Shown piece after piece: positions 17,412 to 24,850 of a stretch of DNA of 64,000 nucleotides. The notes under the pieces were generated by a model. That model did no database searches and was not told the DNA's origin. It saw nothing but the letters and a program-made list of their open reading frames with translations. A program made the position numbers and the translations under genes. Position 1 is the first letter of the stretch; each line of letters opens with the position of its first letter. The stretch is from Pseudodesulfovibrio cashew (lineage in GTDB: Bacteria > Desulfobacterota > Desulfovibrionia > Desulfovibrionales > Desulfovibrionaceae), in NCBI RefSeq assembly GCF_009762795.1, contig NZ_CP046400.1, positions 1,651,501 through 1,715,500 on the forward strand, given 5' to 3'.

Positions 17412-18848
17412 TTGAGACAATTCAATGAAGGCGGCAGCAGGCCGCTCCAGTTCGTCAGGGTCATTTCCTGGACCCTGTTCGTCATCATCCTGGGCTTCAG
17501 CCTGCTGCTGTCGGTCTTCATCTCCAAATACGCGGAGCGGACCCTGCTGGAGAAGCAGAAGGAATTCGGCCTGTTGCTGGCGGAAAACGTCAGCCACCAG
17601 GTCTTCACCCGCTTCGTCATGCCTGCAGTCATGCAGTACGGCGGCATCAGCCTGCGCAACGAGGTCCAGTCCAAGGCCCTGGACGAAGTGGTTCGTTCAA
17701 CCATTCATTCCTTTCACGTCACCTCCCTGCGCATTTACGATCAGAACGGCGTGATCACCTATTCCCTGGACAAGGACGAGATCGGCACCAAGGGCAACGC
17801 CCTGTACATGGTCACCCGCACCTGGAAGACCGAGGAATTTTCCTCCGAAATCCTGGCCAAGGTATCCAAGTTCGTCTCCCTGTTTCGTGTCCGGCTCAGT
17901 CCCGGGAACATGACCCTGCGCGCCTACTACCCGCTGCGCGCCGAGCGGAGTCTCACCGACATTTCCGAGAACCCGATCATGGGTATCCTGGAGTTCAAGC
18001 AGGACATCTCGGCGGACTTCATGGCCATGCTCAACTTCGAACGGTTGGTCATCGCCTTCTCCCTGGTCACCTCCCTGGTCCTCTTCTTCCTGGTGGTAGC
18101 CGTGCTGCGCAGGGCCGAGCGGCTCTCCAACAAGCAGCTCAAGGAGAAGGAACAGCTTCTCTTCGAGCTCCAGCAGCAGGAAAAGCTGGCGGGCATGGGC
18201 CGCATGGTAGCGGGCGTGGCCCACGAGATCCGCAATCCGCTGGGCATCATCAGCTCCAGCGCCGAGTTGGTCCTGAAGAAGGCTCGCAAGGAAGGCAGCT
18301 CCTACACTCGGCTCCTGGAGGCCGTGCATGAGGAGGCCAAGCGGCTGACGCGCACCGTGGCCGAGTTCCTGGACTACGCCCGGCCCAAGAAGCCGACCAT
18401 GGCCGATGTGGACGTGGGCAGGCTCCTGGATCAGGTGGCCGTGTTCATGGAGCCCGAGTGCGAAAAGCTTGGCGTTACCATCCAACGCGACTACTCGGGA
18501 GACCTCTCGGCCAAGGGGGACAAGGACCTGCTCTACCGCGCCTTCTACAACCTGGTGGCCAACGGGCTCCAGGCCATAGCGCAGGCGGGGGTAAATGGCG
18601 GTCTGCTTGTCATCCGCGCCGTACGCGAGGAAGGGCGGTTGCATGTGCTCTTCCAGGATTCCGGCCCCGGCTTCCCCGCCGAACATATTGAAAAGGTCCG
18701 TGATCCCTTCTTCACCACCAAGGACTCGGGAACCGGTCTGGGGCTGGCTCTGGTCTCCACCATCCTCGAATCCCACGGCGTGGAGATGCACCTCTCCAAT
18801 GCCGAAGAAGGCGGCGCACGGGTGGACATCCTTTTCCCGGAGGGCTAG
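17412..18848 (+). CDS. Two-TM sensor histidine kinase (TTG start)
   Basis: The 478-residue protein has TM1 at about residues 18-37, a 170-residue periplasmic sensor region and TM2 at about 211-232. HisKA carries His271 in GVAHEIRNPLG, and HATPase_c has DSGPGFP and GTGLGLALV. GMGRMVAGVAHEIRNPLGIISSS resembles NtrB/ZraS-type kinases that pair with sigma-54 activators. The start is inferred as TTG at 17412, with GGGAG ten bases upstream; the next in-frame ATG would delete TM1. It begins four bases after the pgi stop. The partner regulator is not in the window. Confidence 0.85.
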   Translation: MRQFNEGGSRPLQFVRVISWTLFVIILGFSLLLSVFISKYAERTLLEKQKEFGLLLAENVSHQVFTRFVMPAVMQYGGISLRNEVQSKALDEVVRSTIHSFHVTSLRIYDQNGVITYSLDKDEIGTKGNALYMVTRTWKTEEFSSEILAKVSKFVSLFRVRLSPGNMTLRAYYPLRAERSLTDISENPIMGILEFKQDISADFMAMLNFERLVIAFSLVTSLVLFFLVVAVLRRAERLSNKQLKEKEQLLFELQQQEKLAGMGRMVAGVAHEIRNPLGIISSSAELVLKKARKEGSSYTRLLEAVHEEAKRLTRTVAEFLDYARPKKPTMADVDVGRLLDQVAVFMEPECEKLGVTIQRDYSGDLSAKGDKDLLYRAFYNLVANGLQAIAQAGVNGGLLVIRAVREEGRLHVLFQDSGPGFPAEHIEKVRDPFFTTKDSGTGLGLALVSTILESHGVEMHLSNAEEGGARVDILFPEG

Positions 18849-18857
18849 AAACAAGCT

Positions 18858-19628
18858 ATGTCGAAAGCGTGGATACAGGCCAAACACCCCGAGTTCGTCC
18901 GGGATCTGTTCAAGTTCTTCTGCCAGAGTTGCGAAGTGCTTGAGGAACAGTTTGCCGCCTTTGACGAGGACGGCTCGGTCCGGTTCGAGGTGCTCAAGGA
19001 CATCGTGGGCAACGAAATGGACAAGGGGCTGCTGTGGCGGATGAAGGACACCGCGCACCACGTCTTCCGTAACGATCCGCACTCCCAGCTCGGCGGCATG
19101 TTTCTGGACTGGGCCATCGGCTACATTTTTCACGAGACCCTCAAGCTCAAGGAAGACGCCTACCAGAAGCAGAATTACGCGCCGTGGTTCCACAAGCTTT
19201 ACGAAGAAGAACTCGACGGCAACGAGAAGGACGTCACCGGAGAACTTTTCCTGGTCCTCAACCAGACCGAGGAGTCCATGCGGCGTGAGATCGACCGCAT
19301 CCGCTTCATCATGGCCAAGTGCCGGCAGCTCCTGCCATACTATCTCCACCGCTACAGCGCCAACGAACTGCTGGCGCGCTATATTTTCTCGGAAAACGAA
19401 CTGGTTAGGTCCGTCTTTGCCGATGAATACGAGGGGCTGGTCAAGGCCATCTATGGCGACGAACCCGAGCGGTTATACCTTCTCGCCTGCCAATCCCTGC
19501 GCATGGGCGGCTGGATGGAGGAGGCCACCCGCGCCATCGGGCAGGCCATGGAGGTTAATCCAATGTCCAAAATAGTCTTGCAAGAAAAGAAAATGATTGA
19601 TAATTGGGTGTCCAGAATCGAAACCTGA
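18858..19628 (+). CDS. Unrecognised helical protein downstream of the histidine kinase
   Basis: This 256-residue soluble protein has no signal peptide. It appears almost entirely alpha-helical, with many aromatic and acidic residues. The last 60 residues (EPERLYLLACQSLRMGGWMEEATRAIGQAMEVNP) resemble one TPR-like hairpin. Cys22 and Cys25 form a CxxC-like pair (FFCQSCEVL). I do not recognise the family. The gene lies nine bases after the kinase stop and 52 bases before a LysM lipoprotein, so the three probably share a transcript. It may be a signalling adaptor, but nothing shows this directly. Confidence 0.72.
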   Translation: MSKAWIQAKHPEFVRDLFKFFCQSCEVLEEQFAAFDEDGSVRFEVLKDIVGNEMDKGLLWRMKDTAHHVFRNDPHSQLGGMFLDWAIGYIFHETLKLKEDAYQKQNYAPWFHKLYEEELDGNEKDVTGELFLVLNQTEESMRREIDRIRFIMAKCRQLLPYYLHRYSANELLARYIFSENELVRSVFADEYEGLVKAIYGDEPERLYLLACQSLRMGGWMEEATRAIGQAMEVNPMSKIVLQEKKMIDNWVSRIET

Positions 19629-19680
19629 GCTGGCTGCTTTCAGGTCATACAAAAAGATTATCAATTCGAGGAGGCCATTA

Positions 19681-20151
19681 ATGAAGAAGCTGATTTTACT
19701 CGCAATCGCCGCGTGCCTCGTGTTCGCCTGGGGTTGCTCCAAGAAAGTGAAGACCGAACCCGAAGTGGTCGTGGTCGAGGAAAAGGAAGTGATGGTCGAG
19801 GAAAAGGCTCCTGTGACCGATCCCATGCAGGTTTACAAGGCCGAATACGACGCCCTGCCTGTGTCCCACACCGTGACCAAGGGTGAATGTCTCTGGTGGA
19901 TCGCCGAGTACAAGCATGTGTACAACGATCCTTTCATGTGGCCTCTCATCTACAAGGCCAACCGCGACCAGATCAAGAATCCCGATCTGATCTACCCCGG
20001 CCAGCAGTTTGAAGTGCCCCGCTACGGTTTCGACCTCGAAGAGGTCAAGGCCGCCCGCAAGGACGCTGGTGCCCCGTGGAAGGCTCTCGAGCCCGGCGAG
20101 GACGCCATGCTGCCTGCCGAGATGCGCGCTGCACTTGGGTATAGCTTCTAG
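19681..20151 (+). CDS. LysM-domain lipoprotein
   Basis: The 156-residue protein has a lipoprotein signal peptide with lipobox FAWGC, giving Cys19 as the lipidated residue. A short Val/Glu-rich linker follows (residues 24-46), then one LysM domain at about 61-112 (SHTVTKGECLWWIAE...NPDLIYPGQQFEVPR). LysM binds N-acetylglucosamine in peptidoglycan, so the protein should tether the outer or inner membrane to the wall. AGGAGG precedes the ATG at 19681. It ends with an exceptionally long symmetric terminator. Confidence 0.9.
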   Translation: MKKLILLAIAACLVFAWGCSKKVKTEPEVVVVEEKEVMVEEKAPVTDPMQVYKAEYDALPVSHTVTKGECLWWIAEYKHVYNDPFMWPLIYKANRDQIKNPDLIYPGQQFEVPRYGFDLEEVKAARKDAGAPWKALEPGEDAMLPAEMRAALGYSF

Positions 20152-20152
20152 C

Positions 20153-20222
20153 CTCGAAGAAAAGCATAAAAAAAGACCCTGTGGCTTTTGCCGCAGGGTC
20201 TTTTTTTATGCTTTTCTTCGAG
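20153..20222. terminator. Very long near-perfect palindromic terminator
   Basis: Arms 20153-20185 and 20190-20222 are 33 bases each with one mismatch (a G-U pair in RNA) and a four-base loop. The GC core GACCCTG...CAGGGTC is flanked by A7 on the left and T7 on the right, so it can terminate in both directions. Confidence 0.92.
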
Positions 20223-20726
20223 AGTGCCGGCTTGCGATAGCGGGCCATCTGCGCCGCTGCCGGGCGCAATTTGATCCTCAACGTCGCAGGGCTACGCCTG
20301 CGGTCAAATTGTGCCCGTCGTCGACACAGCCGACCCACTCTCACAAGCCTCCCTGCGTGGTGGGGCTCGCATTGCTTCGCTCTGCACGCGCGGGCGGGGC
20401 TGGACACGGCCTCGGCCTTGTCGGCGCTAGGGGGAGGATTTTGGTCATTTGAAGATTTCGGCATCCCCTTGGGGGCTATGTGTCCATGGTTTATGTTCGC
20501 GAGGTCTGATTCTCTCGCTTCACGACGTCGGGTGCGTCAGATGGCCATGCGCTTTTTTCCTGCTGGTACCTGTGCGGTATGGGAACGGCCCCAATCGGCT
20601 TTTTATCCCCAAGCTGCAGTCGCCACAGCGGGTATTGCACACCGTCCATTTTCCCTCCCTTTCCTTCGCCTTTTCCCCGGCTGCCGGAGGCGTTGCCATC
20701 CGTTAGCTTTCCGGCCATGATGGGGC
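20223..20726. other. 500-bp intergenic region with a structured hairpin
   Basis: No gene is supported here. The 20261-20317 segment folds as a hairpin with outer arms CGGGCGCAATTTGA and TCAAATTGTGCCCG and an inner CGCAGG/CCTGCG stem. A degenerate half of repeat family B (CCGGCTGCCGGAGGCG at the end) lies near 20645-20692. Confidence 0.5.
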
Positions 20727-21566
20727 ATGCCGCGTTTTCCTTCCAAAGAATCCGTCTCCATGACACCGCTTCCATTCTGGGGCGGGGTGGAAGTGTTGCG
20801 AGCGCGGTTCGTGACCCAGCGGTTCTCGAAGCACAGCCATGAGGGATACGCTCTGGGGTGCATCGAGGACGGGGCCATGCGCTTCAGGTATCGTGGAGAG
20901 AGCGTGGTCGCGCCCCGTGGGCAGGTCAATCTGGTGGTGCCGGGCGAGCCGCACGACGGGCACGGGGCTGACGAGAGCGGCTGGGCTTACCGCATGTTCT
21001 ACCTCGATCCCGGCGCATTGCTGGAGGCGGCGGGCGGGCTGATGCGGCGTCCCGGAATGCCTCATTTTCGGGCGGGAGTCCTCGATGACCCGCAGTTGGC
21101 GGCGTGGGTGGATATGACACACCGTGCGTTGTCGAGTCCCGACGTCTCTTCCATGGAAAAGGAAACCCGGCTGCTGTGGCTGCTGACGCACTGGATTTCG
21201 CGGCATGCGGACGAGCGGGGAGAGTGGCCGAAGCGGAGCAATGAGCACGGGGCCGTGAATCGGGCGCGGGAGATTATCCGGGCGAGGTTCGGCGAGGACC
21301 TGCCGCTCGGAGAGCTGGCGCGGGAGGCCGGGCTGTCGCCTTTCCATCTGGTGCGGGTCTTCGAGAAACAGCTTGGCATGACCCCGCACGGCTACCTGAC
21401 GCAGACCCGGGTGGAGCGGGCGCGGGAGCAGTTGTCCGGCAACGGGCGGCTGGCCGACATCGCGGCCGCGTGCGGGTTCTCGGACCAGGCGCACCTGACA
21501 CGGCTTTTCAAGCGCCAGACAGGACTCACCCCCGGCAAATACCGCAAGATGCTTCAAAACAGCTAG
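20727..21566 (+). CDS. AraC-family transcriptional regulator
   Basis: The 279-residue protein has an N-terminal cupin-like sensing domain (HSHEGYALGCIEDG, then GWAYRMFYLD) and a C-terminal AraC-type double helix-turn-helix. The second HTH is DIAAACGFSDQAHLTRLFKRQTGLTPGKYR. It is paralogous to the AraC regulator at 30118 in both domains. The adjacent EamA exporter starts 24 bases downstream, so it probably controls that exporter in response to the exported compound. The start is uncertain: ATG at 20727 or 20760, neither with a strong ribosome site. Confidence 0.9.
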   Translation: MPRFPSKESVSMTPLPFWGGVEVLRARFVTQRFSKHSHEGYALGCIEDGAMRFRYRGESVVAPRGQVNLVVPGEPHDGHGADESGWAYRMFYLDPGALLEAAGGLMRRPGMPHFRAGVLDDPQLAAWVDMTHRALSSPDVSSMEKETRLLWLLTHWISRHADERGEWPKRSNEHGAVNRAREIIRARFGEDLPLGELAREAGLSPFHLVRVFEKQLGMTPHGYLTQTRVERAREQLSGNGRLADIAAACGFSDQAHLTRLFKRQTGLTPGKYRKMLQNS

Positions 21567-21590
21567 CCGCCGATGGGACATGGTCGGGCC

Positions 21591-22469
21591 ATGTCCAAAC
21601 CGATCCTTCCTTATATATACCTGTCGCTGGCCATGATCATCGTGGGCAGCTCCGTGGTGGCGGGCAAGCTGATGGTTGCCGAACTGCCCGTGTTCCTGGC
21701 CTCGGCCCTGCGTTTCGCTCTGGCCCTGGTCCTGCTGCTTCCCATTCTTTACTGGCGCGAGGGCGGCCTGCCTCGCCTTTCCCGCCGTTCGTGGCTCCTG
21801 ATGGGGGCGCAGTCCCTGTGCGGCTCGTTCCTGTTCACGGTCTTTCTGCTCTTCGGCCTCAGGTACACGGGCCCGGCCAGCGCGGGCGTCATCACCTCCA
21901 CCACCCCGGCCTGCATGGGGCTCATGGCCTGGCTGTTCCTGGGCGACAGACCATCGGCAAAGACCGGGGCTGGTATAGGGCTGTCGGTGCTCGGCGTGGC
22001 CGCCATCAATGTGGCAGGGCAGGGCGGAACGGGCGGGACAACGCCGCTCGTGGGTAACGCACTGGTGCTCGGCGCAGTGGTCTTCGAATCCCTGTTTCTG
22101 CTCCTGCGCAAGACCGTGCCGGAGCCCGTCTCGCCGCTTGCCGTGTCCACGATCATCTCACTTTTCGGCCTGGCCTGGTTTCTGCCCGTGGGCGGTTGGG
22201 AGCTGTTTTTCACGGATCTGGGCGCGGTCTCGGCCACCGGCTGGTTTACGGTCATCTATTACGGTGCCTGCGTCACCGTGCTTGCCTATCTGTTCTGGTT
22301 TGCGGGCATCACCCGTGTTCAGGCCTCGGTAGCCGGAGTGTTCACGGCGATCATGCCTGTCTCGGCCCTTGTCCTGTCCATGCTCGTCCTGGGCGAACCC
22401 GTGGGCTGGCCTCAGCTGGCTGGATGCGGCTGCGTACTGGGCGGCATCGTGCTCATCTCCAGGGCGTGA
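21591..22469 (+). CDS. EamA/DMT-family transporter
   Basis: The protein of about 292 residues has ten predicted membrane segments in two EamA repeats. The first includes IIVGSSVVAGKLMV; the second ends in FTAIMPVSALVLSMLVLGEP, the conserved repeat end. Members export amino acids, nucleosides or other metabolites. The ATG at 21591 gives a typical N-terminus; an in-frame ATG at 21573 would add six residues. It lies directly downstream of an AraC regulator. Substrate unknown. Confidence 0.88.
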   Translation: MSKPILPYIYLSLAMIIVGSSVVAGKLMVAELPVFLASALRFALALVLLLPILYWREGGLPRLSRRSWLLMGAQSLCGSFLFTVFLLFGLRYTGPASAGVITSTTPACMGLMAWLFLGDRPSAKTGAGIGLSVLGVAAINVAGQGGTGGTTPLVGNALVLGAVVFESLFLLLRKTVPEPVSPLAVSTIISLFGLAWFLPVGGWELFFTDLGAVSATGWFTVIYYGACVTVLAYLFWFAGITRVQASVAGVFTAIMPVSALVLSMLVLGEPVGWPQLAGCGCVLGGIVLISRA

Positions 22470-22630
22470 TCCGGTCCGGCTTTTCAAACTTCCGGTAGGG
22501 CATTTTTTTCACCCTCCATGCGACGAACCCTTGACGGGCAATGGTTTCCTACCCTGAAAAAACAGGGAAAAAATGTCCACTTACACCTTTATCCTCAAGA
22601 TATGGGCTTAATATTTCTATACAATCTTAA

Positions 22631-22648
22631 TTTGGCATGCATGATGCT
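22631..22648 (+). promoter_or_regulatory. Sigma-54 promoter of the flagellin gene
   Basis: TTTGGCATGCATGATGCT has GG at 22634-22635 and GC at 22646-22647 with exactly ten bases between, matching the -24/-12 pattern (TGGCAC-N5-TTGCW). It predicts a start near 22659 and a leader of about 35 bases. Confidence 0.75.
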
Positions 22649-22693
22649 GAAGAACCCGCAAATGGATTTGTGAAAAGAACAAGGAGGGTTCTG

Positions 22694-23629
22694 ATGTCTT
22701 TAGTCATTAACCATAACCTCATGGCGATGAACGCCCAGAGAAACCTGTCCGACCACTATGGCCGGCTCGGTGTCTCCACCCGGCGTTTGTCCTCCGGCCT
22801 GCGTGTCGGCACGGCTGCCGACGATGCCGCCGGGCTGGCCATTCGCGAATTGATGCGTTCGGAAATCAGCTCCATGCACCAGGGCATCCGAAACGCCAAC
22901 GACGCGATTTCCCTTATCCAGACCGCTGACGGCGCGTTGCAGGTCATCGATGAGAAGCTCATTCGCATGAAGGAACTGGCGATGCAGGCTTCCACCGGTA
23001 CCTACAACTCGGATCAGCGGCTGATCATCGACTCGGAGTACCAGGCGATGTCTTCGGAAATCAACCGAATCGCAAACGCCACGGACTTCAACGGAATTTA
23101 TCTCCTGAACGGCAACCTGTCCGGCGACCTGGGTTCGGCAAACAACCCGCACAACGGTCACGGCATCAACTCCACCGGTCCGCTGAAGATCCACTTCGGT
23201 ACCGGCAACGACTCCAGCGAAGACTACTACTACGTTGCCATTCAGGGCGCGACAGCATCCGCCTTCGGCCTCGGCCATGCTGCGGCTATCAAGTCCGGCT
23301 CCAGCGCCGAGGCGCGTAACGCGGGTCGGGCCATTTCCACCCAGGCCCTTGCCCAGTCGGCCATGGCGGCGATCAACAATGCCATCATTTCCAAGGACAA
23401 GATCCGCGCCAACCTCGGCGCCATGCAGAACCGGCTGGAAAACACCATCACCAACCTGGAAATCCAGGCCGAGAACCTGCAGTCCGCCGAATCCCGCATC
23501 TCCGACGTCGATGTGGCGCAGGAAATGACGGAGTTTGTCCGCAACCAGATTCTCACTCAGTCCGCCGTGGCCATGCTGGCCCAGGCCAACTCCCTCCCGA
23601 GGATGGCCATGCAGCTCATCGGCGGCTAG
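22694..23629 (+). CDS. fla: Flagellin
   Basis: Flagellin is the filament subunit, exported through the flagellar type III apparatus. The 311-residue protein has the conserved N-terminal D0/D1 helices (INHNLMAMNAQRNL, LSSGLRVGTAADDAAGLAI) and C-terminal helix (ISDVDVAQEMTEFVRNQIL...ANSLPRMAMQLIGG). The central variable region is short, and the protein ends at the usual position. The ATG at 22694 follows AAGGAGG. An upstream ATG at 22637 lies inside the sigma-54 promoter and cannot be the start. GGA motifs at 22663 and in the ribosome site could bind CsrA, as in other flagellin leaders; this is inference. Confidence 0.95.
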   Translation: MSLVINHNLMAMNAQRNLSDHYGRLGVSTRRLSSGLRVGTAADDAAGLAIRELMRSEISSMHQGIRNANDAISLIQTADGALQVIDEKLIRMKELAMQASTGTYNSDQRLIIDSEYQAMSSEINRIANATDFNGIYLLNGNLSGDLGSANNPHNGHGINSTGPLKIHFGTGNDSSEDYYYVAIQGATASAFGLGHAAAIKSGSSAEARNAGRAISTQALAQSAMAAINNAIISKDKIRANLGAMQNRLENTITNLEIQAENLQSAESRISDVDVAQEMTEFVRNQILTQSAVAMLAQANSLPRMAMQLIGG

Positions 23630-23656
23630 CCGTAACACGCAAGACACGGCTGAAGA

Positions 23657-23718
23657 CGATCAGAACCGGACCCGGTTGGGAAAAGGAATTTCCGCCGGGT
23701 CTGTTCTGATCGTTTTTT
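23657..23718 (+). terminator. Flagellin terminator
   Basis: The stem CGATCAGAACCGGACCCGG / CCGGGTCTGTTCTGATCG (23657-23675 with 23695-23712) is followed by TTTTTT. Confidence 0.88.
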
Positions 23719-23842
23719 CTTGGCCTGCAGGGGGGGGATTGCTGCGTTGCTGCGCAAAAGCCGGACCCTCGCGTATGAAGAATACGCTTCGGTCCCGTCT
23801 TTTGCTTGCGCCTTGCACTCACCTCCCTGCAGGCCAAGAAAA
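23715..23842 (-). repeat. Hairpin repeat family A, single copy
   Basis: The element is bounded by perfect 18-bp inverted arms (23715-23732 and 23825-23842, TTTTCTTGGCCTGCAGGG type). Its core matches the tandem units at 63241-63598 in reverse orientation. Internal stems are GCAAAAG/CTTTTGC (23754-23760 with 23799-23805), GGACC/GGTCC and GCGTAT/ATACGC. It lies directly after the flagellin terminator. Confidence 0.85.
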
Positions 23843-24025
23843 CCAGTCTAAGGGCCGGGGAAAGGCCGAGCCGACTTTTCCAAGCTCTTCATTGCCCCAA
23901 ACAAATCTCTCATCGTTTTTGTGAAGCCATTTCAATGCAAAGGGGCAGATGCCCGCAGTCCCCAATACGGGGTAGGGCGGACACGCTCGTCCCGCAGGCC
24001 CCGCACGGAGCTGGCTTCCGCACGG

Positions 24026-24147
24026 CTCTGAGCGGAGCGAACATAAAAAGTTTAGGAGGGAAGAGGGGATGGGGGTCCGGGGGAAGGGGAGAGGGGAACC
24101 CTTTACAAAGGGGTCCCCTCTCCCCTTCCCCCGGCCGCCGGAGGCGC
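24026..24147 (-). repeat. Hairpin repeat family B, copy at the 3' end of rnc
   Basis: A perfect 21-bp purine/pyrimidine stem (24077-24098 with 24114-24134) is capped by CCCTTT/AAAGGG. It is flanked by a GCCGCCGGAGGC end three bases from the rnc stop and by a CTTTTTATGTTCGCTCCGCTC-like tail read on the minus strand. It is homologous to 62997-63126, inverted. The rest of 23843-24025 shows no gene. Confidence 0.85.
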
Positions 24148-24149
24148 TT

Positions 24150-24833
24150 CTATTCTTCGCCGAGATGTTCGAGGGCGGCTCGGGCGGCGGTTTGTTCGGC
24201 GCGTTTCACGCTGGTGCCGCGCCCATGGAAGAGTTCGCCGGTGGGCAGGGTCACTTCCACGTCAAAGAGTTTGGCGTGGTCCGGGCCGTGGGTATCGGAC
24301 AGCACGTAGACGGGCAGACTCTTGTTCCGATCCTGGGTGACTTCCTGCAGACGGCTCTTGTAGTCCTTGGCCTTGGCTTCCATCACCTCGTCCGGCCAGT
24401 GTTTTTCGCAGATTCGCAGGATGGCGTGCCGGGCGGTTTCGTAGCCCGCGTCCAGAAAGATTGCGCCGAAGACCGCCTCCATGGCGTCGGACAGGATGGA
24501 GTCCCGCTCGCGTCCTCCGTGCATATCTTCGCCCCGGCCCAGGCGGATGTGCTCGTGCAGGCCCAGTTCGCGGGCCATGGCGGCGAGGCTTGCCTCCCTG
24601 ACCAGCCGGGAGCGGATGCGCGTGAGCTGGCCTTCGGGCAGATTCGGGAAGCGGGCGAAGGCCTCCTCCGAGATACTCAGCTCCAGAACGGCGTCGCCGA
24701 GGAACTCCAGGCGCTCGTTGTCCTTCTCCTCGCCATGCTCGTATGCATAGGTAGAATGTGTCAGCGCCGTTTCCAGGAGCTTGACTTGGGTAAACCTATG
24801 GTGGATACACTCTTGAAGGTCGTCGGTATCCAT
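24150..24833 (-). CDS. rnc: Ribonuclease III
   Basis: RNase III cleaves double-stranded RNA in rRNA and mRNA maturation. The 227-residue protein carries the catalytic signature NERLEFLGDAVLELS with the metal-binding Glu and Asp, a second site ILSDAMEAVFGAIFLD, and a C-terminal dsRNA-binding domain (DYKSRLQEVTQ...SVKRAEQTAARAALEHL). GGAGG precedes the ATG at 24833. The start codon lies only 17 bp from that of the divergent acyl-CoA synthetase. A family B repeat abuts its stop codon. Confidence 0.96.
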   Translation of the reverse strand: MDTDDLQECIHHRFTQVKLLETALTHSTYAYEHGEEKDNERLEFLGDAVLELSISEEAFARFPNLPEGQLTRIRSRLVREASLAAMARELGLHEHIRLGRGEDMHGGRERDSILSDAMEAVFGAIFLDAGYETARHAILRICEKHWPDEVMEAKAKDYKSRLQEVTQDRNKSLPVYVLSDTHGPDHAKLFDVEVTLPTGELFHGRGTSVKRAEQTAARAALEHLGEE

Positions 24834-24850
24834 TCAGCCTCCGGTAAGTT

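Noticed and set aside
20449..20706. 85-codon plus-strand frame upstream of the AraC gene
   Set aside because: It has no ribosome site and unusual Cys/Trp content, and it runs into the family B half repeat.
22637..22693. Earlier flagellin start codon
   Set aside because: It lies inside the sigma-54 promoter, and the conserved flagellin N-terminus begins at 22694 after a strong ribosome site.
23715..23842. Miniature transposon with terminal inverted repeats
   Set aside because: The inverted arms differ completely between loci, which is opposite to the conserved ends of transposons, and I see no target duplication. It remains possible only in the form of insertion into existing hairpins.
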